NCBI RefSeq assembly: GCF_000376825.1
Contig: NZ_AQXW01000004.1
Coordinates: 124,001-188,000, forward strand
Direction: 5' to 3'
DNA length: 64,000 bases
DNA from: Demetria terragena DSM 11295
GTDB lineage: Bacteria; Actinomycetota; Actinomycetes; Actinomycetales; Dermatophilaceae
Part shown: in pieces, positions 44,280-54,739 of the stretch
How positions within the stretch are numbered: the stretch's first letter is position 1
Layout: each line of letters starts with the position of its first letter
The notes under the pieces: generated by a model
What the model saw: only the letters and a program-made list of their open reading frames with translations
The model's database searches: none
What the model was told of the DNA's origin: nothing
Program-made: the position numbers and the translations under genes

Positions 44280-46061
44280 TCACACGGTGAGCCCCAGCTC
44301 GAGGAGGCGTTTGCTGATGCGGTCATCGGTGGAAATCACCGGTGAGCCGTTGCGAACCCAGGGATCTCCGCCGAAGTACTTCTGGAAGATCTTTTCGCTG
44401 GTCCGGGTGGCCAACGCCTGGAGCGTCAGGGTGGGGTTCGGTCCACCTACCGCATTCGGCAGGGCCGAGCTGTCGCCGATAAACAATCCCTTGACCGCCC
44501 TGGTTTCACCAGACTCGTCGATCACCGAGTTGGTGTCAGAGGAGCCCATCCGCATCGTGGAGTGCACGTGCAGCGGAAGCGCCGGGAAGTCCATCCGGTA
44601 GACCTTCTTGGCCCCCGCTCCCTTGAGTAGACGGGCCGCTTCCTTGGCCAGGAACTCACGGTTGCGGACGCTGCGTGGCGTCCGCTCACGGTTGCTCAAT
44701 CGGACCTTGGGAACGGCACCATTGTCATCCGCAGGAAGCGCCGACAGGCTGACGCGGTTGTTGGCCGCGACATCGTCGTCAACGATGCTCACCACGTTGA
44801 GGATGTGGTCAACGCCCTGGCCGAGGACTTCCTTCAACTCCGGGCCGATCAGCCGGCCGGTCGAGCCGTCCCACGGTCCGGTCATACCTCGACCGTTCTT
44901 GTACTGCCCGCGAATACCGCTGTCGGAGAACGTCATCGTGAAGGCCTCGATGCCGGGCATCAGGCCGACGTTCATGTTCATTCCGTAGCCGGGGTAGTCG
45001 CACCGGGCTGCGGACGCCGGTCCCTTGGAACTGCCCACGTTCTCGTCAAAGACTCCGAAGGTCCAGTCCAGGAAGTGGTCGGTGAAGCCGCGACCAACCC
45101 AGTCATTGGGGTTGGGGAGACCACTGTTGAACCACAACCTCGGGTTCTCCACACAACCGCCGGCCAGCACCACGACCTTGGCATCCTCGCTGTGCTCTGC
45201 GCCAGATTCGTTTTCCAACCAGGTCACGCCGGTGATCGTCAAGTCACCGTCACGCTTCTCAGTACGCAGCTTGGTGACCGAGGCGTCCGTGATCAACTCG
45301 ATGGCCTTGCCGCCCGACGTCCAGGACTCAGCAGTCAGCGCCATCGGCACATAACTGTTGTCCGTCGAGCGTTTTGCGACCTGGTTGCGTGGTGCCTTGT
45401 CCGGACTTGCGCAGCCCTGGAAGCAGTGACCACAGAATGTGCAGCCCTTCGCCTGCGGATATTTCAGAAGGTTCTTGTCGGATGTCTTGCCAGCATTGCC
45501 CGACGGCTGCAGGATGGCATTTTCCTGGGGGCGATAGGACGCCTCGAGAGTCGTCTTGGTGGTCTGCACAGGAATGCCGAGCGTCTCGCAACCCCGCAGG
45601 TAGACCGACTCTTTGGTTCCGACCGCCGCAGTCTGAACGGGAAGAGTTGTCTCCACCCATTCGAAGTACGGGACCATTTCCTCGTACGAGAAAGGGAACC
45701 GGTGGTCAACGTCGTACATGTCGGCGTCGTCACCCTTGTACCCCTCGAACACGCCAGGATAGGCGCGCGGGCTGTTCCCAAAATAATGCTGGGTGGTGCC
45801 GCCCACTCCGGAAACCTGCCAAAGAAACGAGTTCTGTGCCAGTTCGCGGTAGGCCGCTGGCTTATTGCGGTTCTCTGGACCAACCCGCAAATATCCATCA
45901 ATCGGGTTATTGGCATCGTTCTCGAGGCGACTCCACTGCTCACGCGGCTTCGCGTGCCTGGGTCCGCCTTCAATAACCAAAATATCAAGGCCCTGGGCGG
46001 CTAGTTCTTTGGCGACTACCCCTCCACCGCCACCTGCTCCGATGATAATGACATCACGCAT
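44280..46061 (-). CDS. GMC family oxidoreductase with CxxCxxCxxxC motif
   Basis: A 593-aa FAD-dependent oxidoreductase of the glucose-methanol-choline family. ADP-binding VIIIGAGGGGGVVAKELA starts the protein; VVLAGGCVENPRLW and a C-terminal FIGDSSALPNAVGGPNPTLT complete the fold. C207, C210, C213 and C217 form CTFCGHCFQGC, a ferredoxin-like spacing; related FAD-glucose dehydrogenases carry an Fe-S cluster in this region. No signal peptide, so export with its Tat-tagged partner (TGATG overlap upstream) is likely. Substrate unknown; alcohols, sugars or sterols fit the family. Confidence 0.88.
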   Translation of the reverse strand: MRDVIIIGAGGGGGVVAKELAAQGLDILVIEGGPRHAKPREQWSRLENDANNPIDGYLRVGPENRNKPAAYRELAQNSFLWQVSGVGGTTQHYFGNSPRAYPGVFEGYKGDDADMYDVDHRFPFSYEEMVPYFEWVETTLPVQTAAVGTKESVYLRGCETLGIPVQTTKTTLEASYRPQENAILQPSGNAGKTSDKNLLKYPQAKGCTFCGHCFQGCASPDKAPRNQVAKRSTDNSYVPMALTAESWTSGGKAIELITDASVTKLRTEKRDGDLTITGVTWLENESGAEHSEDAKVVVLAGGCVENPRLWFNSGLPNPNDWVGRGFTDHFLDWTFGVFDENVGSSKGPASAARCDYPGYGMNMNVGLMPGIEAFTMTFSDSGIRGQYKNGRGMTGPWDGSTGRLIGPELKEVLGQGVDHILNVVSIVDDDVAANNRVSLSALPADDNGAVPKVRLSNRERTPRSVRNREFLAKEAARLLKGAGAKKVYRMDFPALPLHVHSTMRMGSSDTNSVIDESGETRAVKGLFIGDSSALPNAVGGPNPTLTLQALATRTSEKIFQKYFGGDPWVRNGSPVISTDDRISKRLLELGLTV

Positions 46062-46948
46062 CAGCGGTCACTCACTTTCTTGCGATCCTGGTAGTAGCCC
46101 TTCAACTCATTCCAACCGTCGACGCTTCCTGCGTCGTACTTGGCGAGATCCCAACCAACGGGCCGAGACGTTACGCCGAGTTTGTCGGCGTCGAACGTCG
46201 TCCACTCGCTAAAGGTGCCGAACGCCGAGAACTCCAGGAGTGCGCCAGAGACGAACTGCAGGAGCCCAGAGACCGAACCACGAACGGGCTCAGGCAATTT
46301 GCTGTCGATCATCTTGACGAGGTTGGAGTCCGGGCCTTCGAGCAGTTCAAAGACCTGGGCCTTCTTCTCGAACGACAGGCGGGAGAAGGGCGACTGGAAG
46401 ACTCCGACCGCGGACGAGGGGTCGACCCGAACTGCCTGGGTGTTGAGCAGCAGGGCGATCAACGTAGAGAGCGGGATCGTTTCGTCATTGCGCAACAACC
46501 ACTTCAGCACTTTGTCTAGGGAAGACAAATCGATGAGCGGAAGATTCGGCAGACCGGGAATCTTAATTCCGATGTCGCCGAGGCCGGTGGCCAATGCCTG
46601 AGCCAGCGGGGTGGCTAGTTGATCAGGCAGTGGCACGTAGTTGTCCAGGGACTCGATCAGGAAGTCCGGCGTCCGAGTGTCGAGCCCTCCTGGGCCCGTG
46701 CTCTCGGTTCCCTGGGCCCTGGAATAGGCGTCCTCACCGGGAACGACGAATACCGCGAGACCTTTGTAGACATCGCGGCCGATCTCTGCGAGCAACTTCT
46801 TCACCAGGTCGAGAACGAGACCCGCAGATTGTGCTTGTTGTGCATTGGCAAGCGCCTGTGCAGTCGGGGCGCTGGTACTGGTCGCGGTGAGTGCTCCGAG
46901 CACTCCCACGCTGGCCAGAAATGTGCGACGAGCTAGGGGTGTGTCCAT
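46061..46948 (-). CDS. Tat-exported DUF5987 protein, small-subunit partner of the GMC oxidoreductase
   Basis: A 295-aa protein with a twin-arginine signal (ARRTFLASVGVLGALTATS). It resembles DUF5987 proteins, which accompany GMC oxidoreductases much as the gluconate dehydrogenase subunit 3 does. ATG 46948 has GGAGG 5 nt upstream. Its stop and the GMC start share one base (TGATG), implying equimolar coupled synthesis. It probably carries the flavoprotein out by hitchhiking. No cytochrome c subunit is adjacent. Confidence 0.75.
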   Translation of the reverse strand: MDTPLARRTFLASVGVLGALTATSTSAPTAQALANAQQAQSAGLVLDLVKKLLAEIGRDVYKGLAVFVVPGEDAYSRAQGTESTGPGGLDTRTPDFLIESLDNYVPLPDQLATPLAQALATGLGDIGIKIPGLPNLPLIDLSSLDKVLKWLLRNDETIPLSTLIALLLNTQAVRVDPSSAVGVFQSPFSRLSFEKKAQVFELLEGPDSNLVKMIDSKLPEPVRGSVSGLLQFVSGALLEFSAFGTFSEWTTFDADKLGVTSRPVGWDLAKYDAGSVDGWNELKGYYQDRKKVSDR

Positions 46949-47062
46949 AAGTACCTCCGAACGAGAGTGCCCCGAGCCTGCCACTGTTCGCAGGAATGTG
47001 GCATCGGCCACATGCACAGACATCCTTGGTCACGCCACTGCCTGGCATCAGGGTGGAGCCGA

Positions 47063-48277
47063 TTAGCGCACCATCAGCGCGAGGCGCAGCAACAACTGGT
47101 CGCGAGCGTTGTCCAACCGACACCCCGTGAGTTCTTCGATCCGGTTGAGGCGGTAGACAATCGTGTTGCGATGGCAATGCATCTCAGCGGCCGTGTCGGA
47201 CGTTGATCTATTGTTCTTGAACCAGCGATCGATCGTCTCGAGAAGGGGATCTCGCTTGTCGGCCGGTAGGCCCAAAAGCGGCCCGAAAGCACGCTCCCGA
47301 ATGCGCACAGCAACTGGACGATTGCCGGTAATGAGCACTTCTGGAAGCCGATCGGCGAAGGTGGCAACCGTCGGGGTCTCCTCCGGAAGGCTGGCCAACA
47401 CCATCTGTGCCATCCGGAACTCGGTGGCGATGTCGGCCAGCCCGACGAACGGGTCGGACACGCCGACCCACCCCTTGACTGATGCTCGGAGTCGCTTGAG
47501 GAGCAGCGACATCGGCGCGTCATTGAGCGTGACGAGTCCCACTTCGTGATCAGCGCGGAGACGCCACTCTGAAGCGAGCCCGCTGAGAGCCAGGCCGTCG
47601 GCGGGGGAGTCTGGCGGATGAGAGTGCGCCTCGAGGTGGCGGACCACGACGATGACGAGTCTGGCCTGATCGCTCAGGCCAAGGACCTGTACGGCCTCGG
47701 CGGCGAACTCCGGGTCGGCCGCCCTGCCCTCGAGCAACCCGTCGAGGATGGCCTGACGCCGTTCGGTGTGACGTCTCTTCAGCTCCAACTCACGCGTTCG
47801 ATAGGCGTCGGCCGCGGCGACCGACATCAGGTCGATGAGGTGCATGACCTGCGCGGCGCTATCGAGGAGATCATCGATGCTGTCAGGGACGCGCTGGCGA
47901 GATTCGGCCAAGATCGCAGACCAGATCACCTCGGCGCCGATGCGATAGGCCTGGAGCAGGTCCTCGAGCGGAAAGCCCGCCTCGGCTCGCCCGCGAGCGG
48001 TCGCATAGGCCGCATCGAACGGGTCGGAGTCGGTAGGGATCTGGCCCGACAAGGTCTGCAGCGAACGCACCATGTTGTCGCGGCACGAACGCATCAGTTC
48101 GTCAGGCGGCACAAGATCGGTGCCGAGGTAAGCCGCCGACTTCTCGAGAAGGGCGTCACGCAGGACAACGCCGAGCTCCTCGGCGCGGGGGAGAAGGCGC
48201 TCGGTCAGCTCGCGAGTGACGGGGGTGGGATCGGGCCAGGAGCGAGGGCTGAGAGCGCCAGGTGGCAGACCAGGCAT
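47063..48277 (-). CDS. PucR family transcriptional regulator
   Basis: A 404-aa regulator with a C-terminal PucR/CdaR helix-turn-helix (STSDTAAEMHCHRNTIVYRL, then RIEELTGC) and a long N-terminal sensory part. A TAACCT hexamer lies 6 nt before the ATG, suggesting leaderless transcription. It separates the GMC/DUF5987 pair from the divergent molybdenum hydroxylase operon, so it probably controls one or both. Family members often regulate purine or aromatic catabolism. Confidence 0.88.
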   Translation of the reverse strand: MPGLPPGALSPRSWPDPTPVTRELTERLLPRAEELGVVLRDALLEKSAAYLGTDLVPPDELMRSCRDNMVRSLQTLSGQIPTDSDPFDAAYATARGRAEAGFPLEDLLQAYRIGAEVIWSAILAESRQRVPDSIDDLLDSAAQVMHLIDLMSVAAADAYRTRELELKRRHTERRQAILDGLLEGRAADPEFAAEAVQVLGLSDQARLVIVVVRHLEAHSHPPDSPADGLALSGLASEWRLRADHEVGLVTLNDAPMSLLLKRLRASVKGWVGVSDPFVGLADIATEFRMAQMVLASLPEETPTVATFADRLPEVLITGNRPVAVRIRERAFGPLLGLPADKRDPLLETIDRWFKNNRSTSDTAAEMHCHRNTIVYRLNRIEELTGCRLDNARDQLLLRLALMVR

Positions 48278-48283
48278 GCGACC

Positions 48284-48289
48284 AGGTTA
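48284..48289 (-). promoter_or_regulatory. -10 hexamer TAACCT of the PucR gene, leaderless type
   Basis: On the minus strand TAACCT ends 6 nt before the ATG at 48277. Confidence 0.45.
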
Positions 48290-48402
48290 CGACGAGGTAA
48301 TGGGTAGGTGTGAATATCGCACCGTCGCCTTACGGTCCTCTGAACTTGGGTTGTGCGCCCGCCTAGTGCTGTATGACGAAACTCACAGACTATGGCGTCG
48401 GT

Positions 48403-48421
48403 CCTTGGCATCGGTCCAAGG
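48403..48421. promoter_or_regulatory. Dyad CCTTGG-N7-CCAAGG in the PucR/oxidase divergent region
   Basis: Perfect 6-bp inverted repeat at 48403-48408 and 48416-48421, overlapping a direct repeat of CGGTCC. It lies 91 nt upstream of the molybdenum hydroxylase start and is a candidate PucR operator. Confidence 0.35.
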
Positions 48422-48511
48422 TTCCGCCACGGTAAGGGGACGATCGTCATCCCCGGTCGATCGTGGAACGCGGGGCGCATCTGCCAGTCCCGCCGAGAGG
48501 AGTACCCGAGC

Positions 48512-50842
48512 ATGGGTGACAGCAACCAAGTTGAGGCCACGGGAGCGCAAGTCAAGCGGCGCACTTTCGTGGGGTACGTCATGGGCGGTGCCGGACTCGC
48601 CGTGGCGGCCGACATGACCGTCGGTGCTACTGAGGCCGAAGCGATCATCCCGATCCCCTCAGTGCCCCAAATCCCCGAACTTTACGATCTGAACGACTTC
48701 CTGACGCACTGCGCGCTTCCGACGTCGCAGTTGATCGCGATCAAGATCGATGAGAAGGGTGACGCGCATTTCGCGCTGCCGCGCTCGGAAGTCGGCCAGG
48801 GCCTGACGACCTCAATGGCGATGGTGATTGCTGACGAACTCGATCTGCCACTTGACCGCGTTCACGTGACGCTGGCACCAGCACGCCCAGAACTGCTGTT
48901 CAACCAGTTGACTGGCGGCTCGAACTCGATGATCTCGATGTACACCCCGCTCCGGGTGGCGTCGGCGATCGCCCGGAAGCGACTGCTCAAGGCGGCAGCG
49001 GTGCTGCTCGGCGGCAACATCAACCAGTTGGTCGTCAAGTTGGGCGTTATCGAACTTCCCGGTGTCGGGTCGGTGACCTTCGGTGAGGCTGCGGCCAAGG
49101 CAGGCACCGACAAGATCGAGAAGGAGGACGTCGAGCTCAAGCCGTCCGCCAAGCTCAAGGTCGTCGGCACTCCGCAGAAGCGCAAGGACGCTCGCGCGGC
49201 GGTCACGGGCGAAAAGAAGTTCGCCATGGACCTGAAGGTTCCGAACGCGCTGCCCACCATGCTCGTGCGCGCTCCTGATCTGAACGGTAAGCCCAAGTCG
49301 ATCGGCAACAAGGCCGAGCTTCTCAAGATGCCGGGCGTGACTCACGTTGAGATCATCCCTACCGGGGTGGCCATCCGCGCCAAGACCTTCGGCCAGTGCA
49401 TTGAGGCCATCCGGAAGGCATCGGTCACCTGGACCGCAGGAACCGTTCCTGGCAAGGACGCCGACGACATCCGCAACGAGATCCGCAAGGCTGAGTTGCC
49501 GCTTGTCGCGCCCAAGCTTGGTGCGATCAGTGTCGAGGGCGAGTTCACCTTCCACTTCCGCAGTGGTTCACCGCTCGAACCCAACTGCGCCATTGCCGAC
49601 GTCAAAGGTGGCAAAGCAACCATTTGGGGCTCGCTAAAGTCGCCTCAAGACACCCAGGGCCGGGTCGCCGAGGCTATCGGTACCTCGAAGCTCAATGTCA
49701 CGGTGAACGTGGTCGAGGGCGGCGGCTCGTTCGGTCGCAAGCTCTTCAGTGACGCTGCGGTCGAAGCCGCACAAGCATCGAAGGCTTTCGGTGCGCCCGT
49801 GAAGTTGATGTGGCACCGAGCTGACGAGCCACGCCAGGGTCGGGTGCACCCCATGACTACGTCGCGGGTGCGCGCCTCGGTCCTGCTCGGAACCGTGGTG
49901 ACCTTCGAACAACGACACACCAGTGTGAGTACCGACTTCACGCACGGTCTAGGTGACCGGCTGACCGCGCAGGTCGCGGCCCTGCCGACTGGCCTTGCCA
50001 ACCTGGCGTTCTCGCAGACGATCTTCCTACTCACCCAGGAGATCCCGTACAACTTTGGTGTCGTCACCCAGTTGCTGAACGAAACGAACTTCGACTTCAA
50101 ACGGTTCAACACCAGTTCGGTACGAAACATCTACTCGCCCGATGTTCGCTGTGCCAACGAGCTGATCGTGGATCAGATCGCCAAGCGACTAAGACAGGAC
50201 CCACTGCAGTTCCGCCTCCGCCACGCGAAGAGCAAGGTCGTGCGCGGTGTCCTCGAAAAAGTTGCCGAGATGGGCGATTGGGGACGGTCGATGCCGGCCG
50301 GAACGGCGCAGGGTATTGCGGTCCACAAGGAGTACAAAGGTGCGACCGCCGTCCTTGTCGAGATCGACTGCCGGCCGGAGACGGTCAACCGGAAGGTGCG
50401 CGATGCCGTGACCGGTCCGCGTGTGACCAAGGCGTACGTCGCAGCGGATGTCGGTCTGTGCATCAACCCATTGGGCGTCAAGGCCCAGATGATGGGCGGA
50501 TTCATGGACGGTATGGGTCAGGCGCTGACCTACAGCAACCACCTCAAGGACGGACACTTCCTGGAGGCGAGCTGGGATAACTCGGCCTACGCCCGCCAGT
50601 GGAACACCCCGTTCGAGTTCAACTGCGAGATCGTCGACTCGGGGAGCAAGAACCCCGGAGGTGTCGGGGAGGCTGGAGTCGCCGCATCGATGGCTGCCAC
50701 AGCCTGTGCCTACGGCCGTGCGGTCGGCAAGATGCCGACCGAGTTCCCGATCAATTTCCGAGATGAACTGCACTTCGAGCCGAAGTCGTTCACGCCATCC
50801 GTACCCGCGGCGCCCACCGACGGCCTGCAGTTCACCTACTGA
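48512..50842 (+). CDS. Tat-exported molybdopterin-binding hydroxylase large subunit (IorB-like)
   Basis: A 776-aa catalytic subunit of the xanthine oxidase family, IorB (isoquinoline 1-oxidoreductase/aldehyde) type. A Tat signal KRRTFVGYVMGGAGLAVAA starts at residue 15. Moco-binding VEGGGSFGRK and the catalytic glutamate E720 in NPGGVGEAG are intact. GAGGAG lies about 10 nt before ATG 48512. The [2Fe-2S] subunit follows after 10 nt; no FAD subunit is present, matching the two-subunit IorAB type that passes electrons to other carriers outside the membrane. Substrate unknown. Confidence 0.9.
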   Translation: MGDSNQVEATGAQVKRRTFVGYVMGGAGLAVAADMTVGATEAEAIIPIPSVPQIPELYDLNDFLTHCALPTSQLIAIKIDEKGDAHFALPRSEVGQGLTTSMAMVIADELDLPLDRVHVTLAPARPELLFNQLTGGSNSMISMYTPLRVASAIARKRLLKAAAVLLGGNINQLVVKLGVIELPGVGSVTFGEAAAKAGTDKIEKEDVELKPSAKLKVVGTPQKRKDARAAVTGEKKFAMDLKVPNALPTMLVRAPDLNGKPKSIGNKAELLKMPGVTHVEIIPTGVAIRAKTFGQCIEAIRKASVTWTAGTVPGKDADDIRNEIRKAELPLVAPKLGAISVEGEFTFHFRSGSPLEPNCAIADVKGGKATIWGSLKSPQDTQGRVAEAIGTSKLNVTVNVVEGGGSFGRKLFSDAAVEAAQASKAFGAPVKLMWHRADEPRQGRVHPMTTSRVRASVLLGTVVTFEQRHTSVSTDFTHGLGDRLTAQVAALPTGLANLAFSQTIFLLTQEIPYNFGVVTQLLNETNFDFKRFNTSSVRNIYSPDVRCANELIVDQIAKRLRQDPLQFRLRHAKSKVVRGVLEKVAEMGDWGRSMPAGTAQGIAVHKEYKGATAVLVEIDCRPETVNRKVRDAVTGPRVTKAYVAADVGLCINPLGVKAQMMGGFMDGMGQALTYSNHLKDGHFLEASWDNSAYARQWNTPFEFNCEIVDSGSKNPGGVGEAGVAASMAATACAYGRAVGKMPTEFPINFRDELHFEPKSFTPSVPAAPTDGLQFTY

Positions 50843-50852
50843 GGAAGCGACC

Positions 50853-51335
50853 ATGCCAACGCATACATTCAAGCTCAACGGCGAAAAGGTCACCGTCGAC
50901 GTCGAAGACGACGTGCGCCTCCTGTGGGTGCTGCGTGACGTTCTCGGGGTCACCGGCCCTAAGTACGGCTGCGGGATCAACGTCTGCAAGGCCTGCACCT
51001 CCCACTTCAACGGGAAGGCCTTCAACCCGTGCTCGGTGCCGATCGACAAGATCTCTGAGGACGACGAGATCACCACGATTGAGGGCCTTGCTGACACCAC
51101 GCCCGGTGAGGGACTGCACCCCATGCAGGACGCCTGGATTGAGGAAGATGTCGCCCAGTGCGGCTACTGCCAGCCGGGCCAGATCATGGCGGCCGTGGCG
51201 CTGGTGAACAAGGTTAAGAAGGAAGGCCGAGCCATCTCCGAAGCCGACCTCGACACCATTCGCAACGTCTGTCGATGCGGCACCTACCCGAGGATTCGTG
51301 ACGCCATCCGTCGGGGCGAAAAGCAGATGTCGTAG
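50853..51335 (+). CDS. [2Fe-2S] subunit of the molybdenum hydroxylase (IorA-like)
   Basis: A 160-aa electron-transfer subunit with two clusters. Plant-ferredoxin-type ligands are C40, C45, C48 and C60 (YGCGINVCKAC), and the second, helical-bundle cluster uses C103, C106, C140 and C142 (CGYCQPGQ and CRCG). No signal peptide; it would be exported folded with the Tat-tagged large subunit. GAGGAAG precedes ATG 50853. A terminator hairpin follows. Confidence 0.93.
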   Translation: MPTHTFKLNGEKVTVDVEDDVRLLWVLRDVLGVTGPKYGCGINVCKACTSHFNGKAFNPCSVPIDKISEDDEITTIEGLADTTPGEGLHPMQDAWIEEDVAQCGYCQPGQIMAAVALVNKVKKEGRAISEADLDTIRNVCRCGTYPRIRDAIRRGEKQMS

Positions 51336-51354
51336 CCCGACATCCCAGATGCAG

Positions 51355-51395
51355 GAATGCCCGGAGGGGTGCCAGAGCGGCTCCTCCGGGCATTC
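51355..51395 (+). terminator. Hairpin after the molybdenum hydroxylase operon
   Basis: GAATGCCCGGAGG (51355-51367) pairs perfectly with 51383-51395 across a 15-nt loop. Confidence 0.7.
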
Positions 51396-51423
51396 GTGTA
51401 CGTCAGGGCGCAAAGAAGCGTCG

Positions 51424-51429
51424 TACGAT
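51424..51429 (+). promoter_or_regulatory. -10 hexamer TACGAT, leaderless type
   Basis: TACGAT ends 7 nt before ATG 51437 of the AraC-type gene. Confidence 0.4.
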
Positions 51430-51436
51430 CGAGTGA

Positions 51437-51880
51437 ATGACCACACCCTCGGACCCGCGGCTTCGCACGCTCACGTCGCTGCGGCAGGTCCGCGACCTGA
51501 TGGATCGCCGTTATGCCGAGCCTCTCGATGTGGAGGCCCTCGGGCGGGCAGTTCATCTGTCGGCCGGGCACCTCAGCCGGGAATTCAAGGCAGCCTATGG
51601 AGAGTCGCCATACTCCTACCTGATGACACGGCGAGTCGAGCGCGCAATGGCCCTCCTGCAGCGTGGGGACCAGACCGTGACCGAGGTGTGTTTCGCGGTG
51701 GGGTTCTCCTCGCTGGGAACATTCAGTACCCGGTTCTCTGAACTTGTCGGGATGCCCCCGAGTGAATATCGGCGAACCTCGGCAGGGCCCGACGCGGGCA
51801 TCCCGCCGTGCGTCGCCAAACGCGTCAGCAGACCGATCAGGAATCAAGAAGCACCACATTCAGCGGGCGGCCTAACGTAA
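51437..51880 (+). CDS. Short AraC family transcriptional regulator
   Basis: A 147-aa protein that is essentially the AraC double helix-turn-helix (residues 12-110: LGRAVHLSAGHLSREFKAAY and EVCFAVGFSSLGTFSTRFSE). It lacks the usual N-terminal sensor domain and has a short Pro/Ser tail. The adjacent VOC gene, 5 nt downstream, may be its target and has its own -10 inside the AraC stop region. Confidence 0.9.
   Translation: MTTPSDPRLRTLTSLRQVRDLMDRRYAEPLDVEALGRAVHLSAGHLSREFKAAYGESPYSYLMTRRVERAMALLQRGDQTVTEVCFAVGFSSLGTFSTRFSELVGMPPSEYRRTSAGPDAGIPPCVAKRVSRPIRNQEAPHSAGGLT
51873..51878 (+). promoter_or_regulatory. -10 hexamer TAACGT, leaderless type
   Basis: TAACGT ends 7 nt before ATG 51886 and supports that start of the VOC gene. 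Confidence 0.4.
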
Positions 51881-51885
51881 CCCTC

Positions 51886-52308
51886 ATGAACCTCACCATT
51901 CACCAGTGCTTCTTGCCTCACACCGACTTTGACGCCTCCATCGCGTTCTATCGCGACGCACTTGGCTTCGAACTTCGCAACGATGTCGAGTACGGCGGCG
52001 TGCATTGGGCCACGCTGGGCCCGCCGAACCAGCCCGACGTGTCCGTCGTCTTGACCCCGCCAGCAGGTGGCGACCCCGGTGTCACACCAGAGGAGCTCTC
52101 CGTCGTACGAGAGATGATGGCCAAGGGGACATACGCCGGAATCAACCTTGCGACACCGAACGTGGACGCGGCCTTTGCCAGCCTGGAGTCGGCTCTCCCA
52201 GATGGTGCGGATGTCGTACAGGAACCGACCGACCAACCATGGGGCATTCGCGACTGCGCCCTTCGTGACCCAGACGGCAACATGATTCGAATCTTCGAAG
52301 TACGTTGA
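51886..52308 (+). CDS. VOC family protein (glyoxalase/bleomycin resistance fold)
   Basis: A 140-aa vicinal-oxygen-chelate protein with two beta-alpha-beta3 modules: an N-terminal histidine (HQCFLPHTDFDASIAFYRDAL) and a C-terminal RDPDGNMIRIFEV with the terminal metal-type glutamate. ATG 51886 is 5 nt after the AraC stop. AraC plus VOC pairs are common and often handle reactive or toxic small molecules; substrate unknown. Confidence 0.88.
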   Translation: MNLTIHQCFLPHTDFDASIAFYRDALGFELRNDVEYGGVHWATLGPPNQPDVSVVLTPPAGGDPGVTPEELSVVREMMAKGTYAGINLATPNVDAAFASLESALPDGADVVQEPTDQPWGIRDCALRDPDGNMIRIFEVR

Positions 52309-52348
52309 TCTCCAGCACTTTTCGCTGAGCCAATCAGATTGCGAGTTC

Positions 52349-54727
<2,379 letters not shown>

Positions 54728-54739
54728 ACGTGAAGCGGG

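Noticed and set aside
44805-46004. 399-aa plus-strand open frame
   Set aside because: It lies antisense to the GMC oxidoreductase, whose motifs are complete; no family resemblance.
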